Assembly: GCA_963693085.1 (NCBI GenBank)
Contig: OY856412.1
Coordinates: 349,882,957 to 349,946,956, forward strand
Reading direction: 5' to 3'
Source of the DNA: Alisma plantago-aquatica
Lineage: Eukaryota; Streptophyta; Magnoliopsida; Alismatales; Alismataceae
DNA: 64,000 nucleotides
Shown: in pieces, positions 21,161 to 33,030 of the stretch
Numbering within the stretch: the first letter of the stretch is position 1
Layout: the number at the start of each line of letters is the position of its first letter
Program-made: the position numbers and the translations under genes
The notes under the pieces: model-generated
Seen by the model: only the letters and a program-made list of their open reading frames with translations
What the model was told of the DNA's origin: nothing
Databases searched by the model: none

Positions 21161-24100
21161 ATGGTTCTAACCATATCAGGCCATCACATGGGTACCAAAA
21201 TCTACATTTTCATGCAGGAATGGGTGGTTGACAGTGGATGTTCCAAACATATGACCGGGAACAAGGATGCATTTCAAACCTTTGAAGAAAAGAAAAGTGG
21301 CACAGTCACCTTTGGAGACAATGGTAAAGGCAAAATCATTGGAATAGGTAATGTTGGTACAAACCTCGAAATAAAGAATGTTCTACTTGTAGATGGTTTG
21401 CACCATAATTTGATAAGTGTTAGTCAATTATGTGATAGTGGTTATGATGTTTTATTTAACAAAACCTGTTGCAAGTTATTAATAGAAAACACTACAAATG
21501 TTGTTTATGAAGGAAATAGAGTTGGAAATCTTTATATTCTTAAACCTAACTCTATGAAATCTGTAGTGGGAAAATGCTTGCTTGCAAATGAAAATACCTT
21601 ACAACTATGGCATAAAAAGCTAGGACATGCTAGTTCACATGTTATTAAAAAGTTAGTGAAATATGATCTTGTTCGTGGATTGCCTGCTTTATCTTTTGAT
21701 CAAGTTGAAAATTGTGAACCATGTACAATGGGAAAGAAAACAAAAACCTCTTTTAAACCTAAACATGTACTTAGCACAAGTAGATCTTTAGAATTAATTC
21801 ATATGGATTTATTTGGACCCATGAGGACACAATCTATTGGTGGCAAAAGATATTGTTTTGTTATCGTTGATTATTATAGTAGATATACATGGGTACATTT
21901 TATTGCAACCAAAGATGATACTATTCATGTTTTTATACAATTTTGTTCCAAGATTGAAAATATATTACAAAGCAAAATATGTACCATTAGAAGTGATCAT
22001 GGTGGAGAATTTGAAAATCATATATTTGAGGAATTCTGTAAATCTCAAGGGTACACTCACAATTTTTCTGCTCCACGCACTCCACAACAAAATGGTATAG
22101 TTGAAAGGAAAAATCGATCACTACAAGAAATGGCTAGAACTATGATGCTCGAACACAACACACCCAAAACCTTTTGGGCTGAAGCTGTAAACACTGCATG
22201 CTATGTATTAAATAGAGTAACTGTTCACTCTCATTTGAAGAAAACTCCATATGAAATAATACATTCTAAGAAACCTAGAGTTGACTATTTTCATATCTTT
22301 GGTTCCACATGCTATATCTTAAATACCAAAGATGATAGAGATAAGTTTGACTCTAAATCACACAAAGCATTCTTTTTGGGATATTCCACCTCTAGCAAAG
22401 CATTTAGAGTATATAACACTATCTCTAGAAAAGTTGAGGAATCTATTCATGTTTCCTTTCATGAAGAGTCAAAATCTGAAAATCTAGAAATCATAGATCT
22501 CACTAATCAATTCGAAAATTTAAACATACCAAATGATAGTGAGAAAGTTACTACAACCAATCACCAAGCTGAACCACAACCTATACCTAGGCTTATTAAG
22601 GATCATCCTCAAGAACTAATTATTGGAAATCCTAATGATAAAGTCAAAACTCGGTCTTCCTTCAAAGATGTTGCAAACATGGCCTTTGTTTCTATCATTG
22701 AACCTAATAAGATATCTGAAGCTCTTAAAGATGATTATTGGATAATAGCCATGCAAGAAGAGTTGAATCAATTCACTAAAAATGATGTATGGGATTTAGT
22801 TCCTAAACCACAAGATAAAACCGTCATTGGAACTAAATGGGTTTTTAGGAATAAGTTAAATGAGGTAGGAGAAGTAATAAGGAATAAAGCTCGGTTAGTA
22901 GCACAAGGATATAATCAACAAGAAGGAATAGATTTTGATGAAACATATGCACCAGTAGCTAGACTTGAAGCTATTAGAATGTTACTAGCTATTGTTGCAC
23001 ATAAAAACATCAAACTCTACCAAATGGATGTAAAAAGTGCATTTCTAAATGGCATCATTCAAGAAGAAGTATATGTTGCCCAACCACCCGGATTTGAAAT
23101 ACCGGAAAAAGGTGACTATGTTTATAAACTTAAGAAAGCACTTTATGGTTTAAAACAAGCACCTAGGAATTGGTATGAAAGGCTCAAGATATATCTTTTT
23201 GATAATGGTTTTTCTATTGGAAGTTCAGATTCTACTTTATTTTTCAAAACATATACATCTGATTTCCTAGTTGTGCAAATATATGTTGATGACATTATTT
23301 TTGGAGCCTCTAATGATTCATTGTGCACACAATTCAGTGACATTATGCAAAAAGAATTTGAAATGAGCCTCATGGGTGAACTAACTTTCTTTCTTGGTTT
23401 CCAAATTAAGCAAACACCTGCCGGAATCTTTATAAGCCAAGAAAAGTATACTAAAGAACTTTTAAAACGTTTTGGGATGGATCAGTGCAAACATGCTACT
23501 ACTCCTATGGCTACTTCTATTAAACTTGATAAGGATGAAAATGGAGAACCTATTGATGATTCCTTATATAGAGCCATGATTGGTAGTTTGCTTTACTTAA
23601 CTGCTTCTAGACCGGACATTATGTTTTCCGTTGGTCTTTTTGCTCGATTTCAATCACAACCCATGCATTCTCATTTTCAAGCAGTTAAACAAATTCTTCG
23701 ATACTTAGCCAGAACTACATGTTTTGGTTTATGGTATCCAAAAGGACAATCCTTGGATTTTAAAGCTTATACTGATGCGGATTATGCTGGTTGTCGACTT
23801 GATCACAAGAGTACGAGTGGTGGCTGTTTCTTGTTAGGGAGAGCTTTAGTATCTTGGTTTAGCAAGAAACAAAACACGGTTGCCCTCTCTACAACTGAAG
23901 TTGAATATATGGCAGTCGGTTCTTGTTGTGCTCAAGTACTTTATATGCAACAAGTGTTAAACGATTATGGTTTTACTCTTTCATCTACGCCTATTTTTTG
24001 TGACAACACAAGCGCTATAAACTTAGCACACAATCCTATTTTACACAGCCGAGCTAAACATATTGAAATCCGTCATCACTTTTTTAGGGATCATATCTCC

Positions 24101-24253
24101 AAGAATCATGTTTCCCTTCATCATGTTGATACGGAAGATCAATTGGCTGATATTTTTACAAAACCGCTTCCACTAGACCAATTTAACAAAATTAGGAAGC
24201 AATTGCTTATCACTCCTTTGGAAGATGTTTTCTTTGATATTTGTGCTTCTTAA
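21161..24253 (+). CDS. pol: Copia pol polyprotein (protease, integrase, RT, RNase H)
   Basis: 1030 residues without a stop. Protease: [12 protein letters not shown], catalytic Asp at residue 24. GAG-pre-integrase: [16 protein letters not shown] near 149, with the [11 protein letters not shown] pair near 190. Integrase core: HMDLFGP near 213, RSDHGGEF near 278 and [12 protein letters not shown] near 305 give the three acidic catalytic residues. [13 protein letters not shown] near 624, [12 protein letters not shown] near 663 and YVDDIIFGA near 708. RNase H: TDADYAGC near 872, STTEVEYMA near 908 and [12 protein letters not shown] near 967. All catalytic motifs are present and the length suits a pol without gag, so the enzyme could still be active. 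The ATG at 21161 is only the first in frame; the natural N-terminus may be set by splicing or by processing. An acceptor-like TTTTCATGCAG at 21207-21217 is in phase with the protease codons. Confidence 0.95.
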   Translation: MVLTISGHHMGTKIYIFMQEWVVDSGCSKHMTGNKDAFQTFEEKKSGTVTFGDNGKGKIIGIGNVGTNLEIKNVLLVDGLHHNLISVSQLCDSGYDVLFNKTCCKLLIENTTNVVYEGNRVGNLYILKPNSMKSVVGKCLLANENTLQLWHKKLGHASSHVIKKLVKYDLVRGLPALSFDQVENCEPCTMGKKTKTSFKPKHVLSTSRSLELIHMDLFGPMRTQSIGGKRYCFVIVDYYSRYTWVHFIATKDDTIHVFIQFCSKIENILQSKICTIRSDHGGEFENHIFEEFCKSQGYTHNFSAPRTPQQNGIVERKNRSLQEMARTMMLEHNTPKTFWAEAVNTACYVLNRVTVHSHLKKTPYEIIHSKKPRVDYFHIFGSTCYILNTKDDRDKFDSKSHKAFFLGYSTSSKAFRVYNTISRKVEESIHVSFHEESKSENLEIIDLTNQFENLNIPNDSEKVTTTNHQAEPQPIPRLIKDHPQELIIGNPNDKVKTRSSFKDVANMAFVSIIEPNKISEALKDDYWIIAMQEELNQFTKNDVWDLVPKPQDKTVIGTKWVFRNKLNEVGEVIRNKARLVAQGYNQQEGIDFDETYAPVARLEAIRMLLAIVAHKNIKLYQMDVKSAFLNGIIQEEVYVAQPPGFEIPEKGDYVYKLKKALYGLKQAPRNWYERLKIYLFDNGFSIGSSDSTLFFKTYTSDFLVVQIYVDDIIFGASNDSLCTQFSDIMQKEFEMSLMGELTFFLGFQIKQTPAGIFISQEKYTKELLKRFGMDQCKHATTPMATSIKLDKDENGEPIDDSLYRAMIGSLLYLTASRPDIMFSVGLFARFQSQPMHSHFQAVKQILRYLARTTCFGLWYPKGQSLDFKAYTDADYAGCRLDHKSTSGGCFLLGRALVSWFSKKQNTVALSTTEVEYMAVGSCCAQVLYMQQVLNDYGFTLSSTPIFCDNTSAINLAHNPILHSRAKHIEIRHHFFRDHISKNHVSLHHVDTEDQLADIFTKPLPLDQFNKIRKQLLITPLEDVFFDICAS

Positions 24254-24611
24254 ACAAAAACTTTTACTTGCATCATTTTGGCTTTTAATGGACATCTTTT
24301 TCATTGGATTTGATGGGACATCTAATTAAGGGGGAGTTTTTCTTAAACGGATATCTTTTTGAAATGACAAAGGGGGAGAAATAAATGTTTTTTGAAATGT
24401 TTTTGAAATGAGTTTCATAAACAAACTCTTGGATTTACATTGAAAGTTGCTATATTCCCTAGAGAATTGGATTTCATGTTCCATAATTCATGGGGAATAA
24501 TAAGCACACATTTTATAAGCAAGAGAAAAAGCTACAAAAGGTAATCTTAAGGTATGAAACTCATATGTTTTATATTTCCTTCATTTATATTTTGGAAATG
24601 TTTGTCATCGT
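24254..24611 (+). other. 3' untranslated part of the young copia
   Basis: Between the pol stop and the polypurine tract. No ORF. GGGGGAG runs at 24331 and 24372 are extra polypurine-like sites before the final one. Confidence 0.8.
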
Positions 24612-24625
24612 CAAAAAGGGGGAGA
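24612..24625 (+). other. Polypurine tract of the young copia
   Basis: CAAAAAGGGGGAGA, separated by one base from the 3' LTR. It primes plus-strand synthesis. Confidence 0.9.
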
Positions 24626-24626
24626 T

Positions 24627-26044
24627 TGTTGGCTAAATGGACATCTATAAATCCCTTTGTTTTAAAGATGACAAACATTTCATTCTTATTGATCTAACGA
24701 GCTACTTGAGTGTGCAGGAACAAGGTGGATGACAAAGTACTAGGGAAATCCATATGCTTACATATTTATATTTTCATGAAATGTAATCGCTTTGTAAAAA
24801 CTTGTACAAATATATAATGTACAAGTACTTAGATTTCATGTAAATCAAGTGTTAGATCTTCCCTAGCTAAACACCACATTTAGATAAGTCATCCCCTTCA
24901 AATAAGATCACATATGCACACTCATACATATAATTAGTGCCTAAATTGAAACATTGAAACAGGATCAATCTCGGTCGAACAACTCCTCGACCGAGACACT
25001 CTCGGTCGACAATCTTCTCGACCGAGAAAGATCCAAAGTAGCCGTTAGACACAACTGACAAGGTAGTTGGCAGTTGGAGATGAACGTTGCATACACTTGA
25101 TCCAGAGAGCCTGTCGGTCGACAAAACGTCGACCGAGTAAGAGTCTCGGTCGACTATTTCTCGACCGAGATGGTCTCTGACAGCAACTGCAGAATTAATT
25201 AATTAGCCGTTGCTAAAGCAACAAACTTGTACCTAACGGCTAGTTAAGCACTTACAAACCCCTAGAAGGTGTCTAGAACGTCCTTAAGCATCCATAGGCC
25301 ATTCCTATAAATAGGACAAGCCATAGGACACTCAAACACACTTGTTACACTTGAGAAATCCTTGAGCATACTTTGAGCAATCTGTTTGTGAGCAATTTGA
25401 GCATTGTGAAAATTGGCTACTTCCTTCCTTAGCTCAAAATTCGTGTCCTATAGGCTAGCATCTCCTATCCACTGTAATTACAATTCCATACACTTTGGTT
25501 AGGAGATCTACACGCTTGATCTAGGCAAATCAAGCCTTGCGCTACAAAAGGATAAGGTGTAATTTCCTTTTCCTTTCTTGTTCTCTATTATTGTTTGTAC
25601 TCTCCTTGCTACTCCTAGGTTGGAGGCTGCGGATTGGAGAGGGTGGAGATCTTCTTGGTGAAGAAGGAGACCTTGAGCTACTTCAAGAAGGCTGGTGCAA
25701 CGGGAGGTTACTTCTAGAAAGGAAGGCTACTTCAAGGGGGAGCTTGGAGTTACTTCAAGAAGGTTACCTCGGGTTGGTGCACCTACTTCAAGTGAAGGTT
25801 GTTCAAGGGGTGTAAAGAAAGTATTGTATTTTGTATAAATCCTTGTGAAGGTAATAAAATAAATACTTTCAAAATCCCGGTTGGGTAAGCAACCAGGTAG
25901 TGGACTGACAACTTTAGTATTTGCTAAAGTTGGAACCACTCTAAACACCTGTCTCCTTCTTCCATTTATAATTGTGGTTGTCTTGAGTTAAATAATTGTT
26001 AAAATATTTAAAAACTCTATTCACCCCCCCTCTAGTGTTTTTCA
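24627..26044 (+). repeat. 3' LTR of the young copia (1418 bp)
   Basis: Same order as the 5' LTR: stem-loops at 24970-24995, 25001-25026, 25113-25137 and 25145-25169, and a TATA box at 25306-25314. Here all eight arms keep the intact core, unlike the 5' LTR. Confidence 0.95.
24970..25169. repeat. CGGTCGA stem-loop array, 3' LTR
   Basis: Four units with the same spacing as in the 5' LTR. Arms CTCGGTCGA and TCGACCGAG are preserved in units 1, 2 and 4, and GTCGGTCGA with TCGACCGAG in unit 3. Confidence 0.9.
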
Positions 26045-26310
26045 ATTATATTATCTTTTGTGGAGATAATCATGATCTTTGTAAGAATTTTACTTATCTC
26101 ATATAGAGTGAATTTGAGATGCATGATGGGGGAGCTTAACTTCTTACTTGGGTTCCAAATCAAGAAAGCAACAGATGGGAACTTTATCAACCTAAGAAAG
26201 TATGCAAGTGAACTCTTAAAAGGGTAGTCACCAAGAAGCTCTTCGACACCTCCAATGGTATTACCCATTAAGTTTAAGGAAACAATAAGGTTGTTTGCAA
26301 GCATTAGGTA
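26045..26310 (+). pseudogene. Old copia RT relic, right part
   Basis: Reading resumes as IIFCGDNHDL straight after the young element and its duplicated bases. It continues with MMGELNFLLGFQIKKATDG (26120-26177) and RKYASELLKG (26195-26226), the normal RT text after YVDD. It fades after about 26310. No RNase H or 3' LTR follows, because LINE sequence begins within about 50 bases. Confidence 0.8.
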
Positions 26311-26349
26311 TGGTGTTGCCCATCCTGAGCCTTTGGTGATAAATCTCTC

Positions 26350-26808
26350 AATTACCTAAGCTTAGTTTACTCTTGATTTATTTTCCTAGGACTTCCTCTC
26401 CTATAATAAAGAGGATAGGGGATAGCAGGTAATCTTGTCTAAGCCCCCTAGATGTTGTCAAGAGCACCCATATACCATCTAGTAGAGATAGAGAAAATGC
26501 TGCTTGCATTATTTCCATGATACAAGCTTGAACACCTCCAAAAACTAAAAGCTCCCAAGTAACTCTCTAAAAAAGAAAATTTCACTCTGTAAGAGGGTTT
26601 ATACCTTTCTACTTTATATATACACCACTCTCAAATGGAGAATGTCCTATATTGAGATTGTGCATGAGGACTTTTTCTAATCGGGTGTCGTATCCTATGT
26701 CTATGTTCTTCTCAAAAGCCACTTGCTCTCTAGGTATCATCCTAGGAATAACTATTGATAATCTAGATAGGACGATACATGATACAATTCCAAGGAAAAC
26801 ATTATACA
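26350..26808 (-). pseudogene. LINE (L1-type) reverse transcriptase relic, downstream half
   Basis: The minus strand from 26808 reads FLGIVSCIVLSRLSIVIPRM, then IPREQVAFEKN and EKVLMHNLN. This matches the non-LTR RT stretch usually reading YKI-SKILANRLKP-LP-ISPEQ-FV-GR-I-DNILLAQE. Further down (26480-26380) SRGLRQDYLLSPILFI corresponds to the G-RQGDPLSPLLF motif. The upstream half of the same LINE lies at 41322-43200 on the other side of the LARD. Frameshifts and missing residues (GD to Y) show it is dead. Confidence 0.75.
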
Positions 26809-28734
26809 TGTGGCGACCGTCTTGCAAAAACATGATTAACTAATGCGGAAGCGAATTATTTGCAGCGGATTACTGAAAATCACTAAAAATTAAAACTTTT
26901 TCAAGAGATCCCTTCACAGGAAAACTCTTTAACCAAGAACCAAAGTATTTCAAAATTCATCATGGTTCACAAGTATACAACCTGTACCATTCCTTCTCAA
27001 AGATTACAACATCAAATTTCTTATAAACATTATATACAGATAATATATGAATCTCGAGGCATCAAGCCAAAACCTCAGATTGATTCATAAGACACTAACT
27101 AAAAACTCTGAGGACCTGAGAGTACAAAGACGACACATAGGACTACTATCTGTATGACTAGACAGACAATATCTCCACATGAGATCTTATTGTTGACCTT
27201 GCTGTTGCTGTTGCTGTTGTTGTTGCTCTTTCCTTGTTCTAGGATTTCTGCTTTGCCTCCCATGCATACCTAAAAAATGTTTCCCACGGGGGTGAGACAA
27301 TTGAAAATTGCCCCAGTGAGAGATATAACTCTCCACCAAAAACATTGTTATTGCAGTTTATTAAATTAAAACTGAGCAGGGGTTACTTTTACATTATCAG
27401 GCATAATTATTCATCATAGAACAGAATAAGATAATCTCCATTCTCAAGGAGGTAATTGCATCTACCCATGGTAGATAAGTAATTCATCTGTCTACCTTGC
27501 AGAGAGTATAAAGAAACATAATTAACGTTTATCCACTAAGGAATGCACAAAGAAAATGCAACATCAACCAATGAATCTCTGTATTCAATCCTTAAGAAAG
27601 CATGCTATACGGCTGATTATATTTTACAATCACACTTATGCTCTTAGGAGATGAGGTATACCGCTCATACTCCAACCGACCACTGCTAGGAGTCAAAATC
27701 AGTACCATACATAGGTCATCAAAAGAGCTGGATTCTTAAGACCTCATCTGTCTCGGTCAGTACGAGACCACATGCAGGACATCTCGTGTCTCTGCTAACT
27801 AGATAGCCAGGGTATACTGGCACCTTCTCTACAGAGTTACAGCGTCAACTGCACTCTCATCGCCAATCGAGAGATTTCTTGTTTATCTCCTCGATCCAAC
27901 ATTAAGTATCATTGGGAGATTTGTGATACATCCATCCCGACATATTCATGAAGGATTGAGAGGTTTCTTGTTTACCTTCCAACAATCTCTTCAAGAGGAC
28001 GTAAGGATATTTTCACCCATTTAACCCCACATATTCAAAATATATGCTCCGGATTTTGCCGTGGGCACCCATTTCACCATCACCTATTCCTAATGATGAT
28101 GGATCTATGGTCATAGCACTACATGAATAGATTTCACTTGATTTATTAAGTACATTCTCATAGTCTTTTAGCATCAGCCAAGTTCTCAAACATAACTTAT
28201 TACAACAATGCTATAAAGAGACATGTACTACTTTCATCAGATATTTATCAGTCTTTCAAAGACCCTGGGAACTCAGTCCCTCATTTCAATATTGGGAATT
28301 CTCATCCCTTCACATTCTCATCACCATAATCATATGGTTCTGGGTATTCAAACCCTTAACTCATCATTGAGCATTATTATACCTTTTTCAGGTAACTATC
28401 ACCTTCAGGTCATCTGACTAAGGCATTCATGATACTTGTTACACAAGCATCACACCTGGCTCACAAGGCCATGAAATAACTTGTCACCTCTCACTAGGTA
28501 ACAACTACTCATGTGACTCATAAAAGTCCATGCATATTGCTTCTTTTACTAAGCAACAACAACATTAAGGCACATAATGCCAATCAACATTTGTTATATA
28601 AATGTCACAGCTCAAACTAGCTATATACATCACCTCATAATATTTGTATGGTTATTAGGCATGATAACAGTCATACAAGATATTCATCACATCATGTGAT
28701 GCAATAGTAACACTATTATTCCTTTACCAGGAAT

Positions 28735-30130
28735 TAGGGTTTACTATCAAATAGGGCTTTTCAATCCTTTTTACCCAAATTAGGGTCAGGGTTCCCCATT
28801 TCTCATTAATAAAGATTTCATGATCTCATTATCTGTCCAAACCTTAATACATTATTCCATACCTCTGGGGCATTCAAGGATATCATATTTGATTATTCTA
28901 GAACATTACTTTCATCATATAGCATTAATGATCATCAATGCAAAGTATGAGTTCATTTCTCATCCTCATCATGGTATGATTATATCATACACATCATTTG
29001 GGCTTAACCCCATTATCAAGGTACATTAATTAACACTCATCAAGGTGCAACAACTCATTACATTTCATTGTAATAGTTGCATAACACACTTCATATGTTT
29101 CTTACCCAATTATATTGGATTTGGAGTACATAAATGCATATAAACCCTGAAGTGTTGAATGTGATAACTATCATATTTTTATGTATCACTTTCTCATCAC
29201 TTCAGACTCTCCTAAATTAGCCATTTTATCTTGTATTAAGGTATTTCCCTTCTTAATACATTCCATCACTAATCACTTACCTATAGCATATAATGCATAG
29301 GCCACACATTAGAGTTGTCCAACTATCTTCAATGATATGGACTTGTCTAATGGTAAAGACATTGCTTACAATTAGGTTGCATATATTCATCCACATGAAA
29401 TGTTTCACATTTATAAATCCATTCCTTCTATCTCATCATTAGGGTTTTTTTATACCATAACTTAAGATTAGAATTATGATTCAATGTCATATTATCCAAG
29501 ATTAGGGCTTTATGTATTATGACTCCTCATTAGAGTCTCACATGCCTTCACCCTTCTTAGGGCCTCTTATCAGAACATAACATTAGTACGTCATGTGGTG
29601 TTAATACTTAGTTAAGGTTTCTCATGGAATCACCCTCAACTAGGGTTTCTCATGGAATCACCCTCAACTAGGGTTTCCACCATAGTTTCCCACAATTTGG
29701 GTCTACTATTCATCTCTATTAGGATTTCATTCAATTATCCATAATTGGAGATTCACTATTCATCCCAAATAGGGATTTACATCTCTTTTTCCTAAATTAG
29801 AGTTTCACTTATGATTACCCTAGATTTTGTCTACATCCTTACCTTGGATTAGGGTTTCTTTTAGAATTGCCCTCAATTAGGGTTAGAATTCAATAACCCT
29901 ATCAATTAGGGTTTATGTTCATGATTAGGGTTTCATGATCTCTTTACTTAAGGATCATACCCTTAATCACCAAATGAATCATATTCATGTTATGAATTCA
30001 TGCTAACATCATCTCAACTTGATAAGGTCATATCATCCCTTCAATCAAGTACATACAACTATGAATGACATAGTGTACCAAGTCATTGATCCTATAAGCA
30101 ATTAGGGTTCATCCCTTAATTGGCACTAAT
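28735..30130. repeat. Clustered TTAGGGTTT (telo-box-like) blocks, LARD 3' LTR
   Basis: AATTAGGGTTT or close variants recur more than a dozen times. A local tandem of a 28-base unit containing CCCTCAACTAGGGTTTC lies at 29630-29680. The right LTR repeats the pattern at 37085-38510. The reverse complement, AAACCCTAA, equals the plant telo-box core and one and a half plant telomere units. Confidence 0.75.
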
Positions 30131-30304
30131 CACTTAGGTACTAATAGGGTTTCAATATTTGTAACTTCATTGATTATCATTACTAATCATCATTGGATCA
30201 ATGAGTCATTCATCATCTCTATGCTCGAGAGATGCAATCACCTTGGACCTCCATTACATAAGGTATCCAATTGAATTGATCAATTGAATCTACAATCAAC
30301 TTTG

Positions 30305-31450
30305 ACTACTTGACCCCCAAACGGTCTTGGTCTTTCAAAGTTCAAACGGTTTGAAACTGTTTGGTAAAGGTGGTGTTTTAGAACGTTTTCCCAAGTAGGT
30401 GAAGACCGTTTGCCCAAGTAGGTGAAGACCATTTTCCCATCACATCATAAAAATCCAAGTCAACCAATTAGGGTTTGGATCATTGGATTGATCACCAAAT
30501 CAGCAATTGATTACACTTTAACTTAGTATCATTGGATCATCAATTGCTTAACCATACTCACCCCTAGACCTCCAAACGTTCTTGAGACCGTTTGGGTCAT
30601 CCAACCTTTGGATTCTAGTGAAAAATCATTAGGGTTTGAGCTATTGAGTTGATCATCAAATCAACACTTAATTGCAAAGTGATTTGGTACCTTTAGACCT
30701 TCAATTGGTTAACCATGCTTAAACCTAGACCTTTAAACGGTATTGGGTGATCCCCAAATGGTCTTGAGACCGTTTGGGTAATCTTCAAACAGTTTTGAAA
30801 CCGTTTGGGTCAATCAACCCAAAACATCAACTCATTCGAATGCAAAATTAGCACTTAGCCGATTAGGGTTAACACCATATCTTTTGTCCTTCAAACACTT
30901 AACCATATCCAACCCTAGACCTCCAAACGGTCTTGGGTGACCCCCAAACGGTTTTGAGACCGTTTTGGTAATCCCCAAACGGTTTTGAAACCGTTTTGGT
31001 TAAATTACCCAAAAAGTCAAATCAATCAAGTTGAAAATCAGCACTTAATCCAATTAAGGTTTGTCTAACTGATTAGCCTTCAACTCATGATTCCTTTGGA
31101 ATTAATCCATAAAATTTGGTGAGTTCTTAACCAACATCATTAGGAACAGGAATCTCAAACGTTCAACCTTTTTTCAACCCTCTCAAATGGTTTTGAAACC
31201 GTTTTCCCAAAAAGGCAAATAAATCAAGTTGGAAATCAACACTTAATCCAATTAGGCTTTGCCTAATTGATTGGCCTTCAACTCACGATTACTTGGGAGT
31301 TAACCCATAAAATTTGGTGAGTGATTAACCAACATAATTAGAAACAGTAATATCAAACGGTCAGCCCTTGGTCAACTCGCTCAAACAGTTTTGAAACTGT
31401 TTGCTGCCAAACGGTTTCAAACTGTTTGCTCCCAAACGATTTGGTGAAAC
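30305..31450. repeat. AAACGGT palindrome array, LARD 3' LTR
   Basis: Repeated units of CCAAACGGT, a TTTGA or CTTGA loop, and ACCGTTTGG. Good copies are 30753-30778 and the pair at 30931-30990. Several arms have decayed (AAACAGT, AAATGGT). Confidence 0.85.
30380..30439. repeat. 23-bp tandem repeat, three units, LARD 3' LTR
   Basis: Units of GAAGACCGTTTGCCCAAGT-AGGT; two are nearly full and one is partial. The other LTR has seven (38730-38881). Confidence 0.85.
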
Positions 31451-31984
31451 CGCATGAGCAATTAACTCAAAACCGTATGAACCAAGATTTCTTTGGAAAA
31501 AGTATCCAATATGATTTCATCATCATCTACCTTCGTCCCTGAAGTTCTAACAACTTCTGATTTCATGAAATAACCATTTTCAACCAGCAATTAAACAAGA
31601 CAATGAAGGAATCATTAAAATTGCAAGATTAATGGTTGAATAACAATGAAAAAGGGTTCAAGTTATAAAACCCGCCTCCAATTGAGCTCCAAATCTCCAT
31701 GTCCACGGAAAAAATTGTGGATGCAACTCCTTTCACCATTCCAAGGCTCGTCCTCAAGGTTTGAGTGAAAAGGAATGGTTAGAATTGAAGAGGAGATCGA
31801 AATAGGAAGAAATCCATAATTTATTTTCAATTTCCACCATGGAATCAAGGTGAAATGGATCAAGAACCTTACCAACAGGTTGGGGGTCGTCCTACTGATC
31901 CTCCCAAGCTCCCTTGGACGTTTCCCAAGCAAGGAGAAGAATTGGGGTCGAAACAGTCTTCCATTTGACTTGTAAAGGGTCTTT

Positions 31985-31995
31985 TTATAAGAAAT
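31985..31995 (-). promoter_or_regulatory. Possible TATA box of the LARD LTR
   Basis: The minus strand reads TTATAAAAAGACCC about 890 bases into the 3' LTR. It is the best TATA-like site in that part; the palindrome array lies downstream of it, unlike in the other families. Confidence 0.3.
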
Positions 31996-33030
31996 TCAAG
32001 GAGAGAGAAAGTTCCTTATAAAAATTCATTTAATCCCAAAAATGTGGCCACCTCTTCCCCCTTATCTTCCTTAGGGGCGAGGCTATATTGTTTTCATTTT
32101 ATCCCTCTCAATTATCCATGATTTAAAGAAAAGCAAATCAAGCACTTTAAATCATATTATATTAATATCCATATGTGAGTGGATATTTCTTTTTCTTATA
32201 AAATTGTGTGTGAGTTATCCACTCCCTTGGATATTTTCGTGGTCCTTGCAAAGCTCAAGGATGTCACACATACATCTGAATCCAACCATTTTAATTTTGG
32301 TTGAAGGCCCTTTAATTAATACATTTATTTTTTCCCTAAATCGAATTAGGGTTTCAATTCAGATTAAATCTTGATTATTTTAATATCAAGATTCTCTCTC
32401 CTCCAATTTAATTCAAATGAGGCGCCCCTCTCATTTTCTTTGCTCTGCATGATGCCAATAAGCATTAAGGACCTTATTGAAGTGGTAATTTGCATATTGA
32501 ACACTAGGTTTTGGGTAAATTGCACTTTACACCAAAACTAGGTTTTAATGCACAAACATTGCTTTATCAGCTCTTTCTTGGTATTCAGGCTTCCATAAGC
32601 CACACCTAAGCATCATCTTCACTCTTTTGATGCTTCAATACATGAGGAACATATTATCATGCACAATTTGCACTTAAACCCCTCAACTTGGGTATTTTTC
32701 ACATTAGTCCAAAACAAACAAAACATTGATTTCAACAATGTTCAAAAAGGACTAGACTTGCAATATAAGTTCCTATTGGGCCCTAATTACCTTTCACAAG
32801 ATGAGATTAAACATTTAATCATCTTTCTTAATCAAAACACCTAGGGTTAAAGTATAACCCAGGTCAGGGGTGTTACAAATTATAAACCCCTAACAAGGAT
32901 TTCATCCCTGAAATCCCAGATAAAGGAAGACAGATGTATTTCATTCATCATACTATCTAGTCTTCACATAACATCTCCTTATTATGGATGAATAGGGTTT
33001 GGAGAAATCAAAATCCGGGGACGTCACAGT

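Larger units (their letters stand above)
17586..26044 (+). mobile_element. Nearly complete Ty1/copia retrotransposon (SIRE/Maximus-like gag)
   Basis: An 8459-bp element with LTRs 17586-19001 and 24627-26044, primer site 19004-19015, gag 19049-20761, pol 21161-24253 and a polypurine tract at 24612-24625. Flanking bases ATGAT (17581-17585) and ATTAT (26045-26049) are a target duplication with one mismatch. By hand the two LTRs differ at about 17 of the first ~600 bases, so the insertion is moderately young. Pol is open throughout; gag has one in-frame stop. The gag has two CCHC knuckles separated by a long coiled coil, a layout I associate with the SIRE/Maximus lineage; that lineage call needs an RT tree. 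A 399-bp spacer carrying stem-loops separates gag from pol, which is unusual for copia elements, where gag-pol is normally continuous. Confidence 0.95.
26809..32877 (-). repeat. 3' LTR of the LARD (6069 bp)
   Basis: The low-coordinate LTR is the 3' one because the element reads on the minus strand. It contains a CAACAGCAA-rich microsatellite-like stretch near 27190-27230, many TTAGGGTTT blocks (28735-30130) and the AAACGGT palindromes (30305-31450). Short open frames inside it also occur in the other LTR and are not genes. Confidence 0.92.

Noticed and set aside
26532..26833. A plus-strand gene opposite the LINE relic
   Set aside because: The 63-residue plus frame is the shadow of the minus-strand RT text.
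31663..31932. 89-residue minus-strand frame repeated at 40108-40377 as a real gene
   Set aside because: Both copies are the same place in the two LARD LTRs. Duplication follows from the LTR structure, and the protein has no recognisable domain. A short LTR-encoded peptide cannot be excluded.
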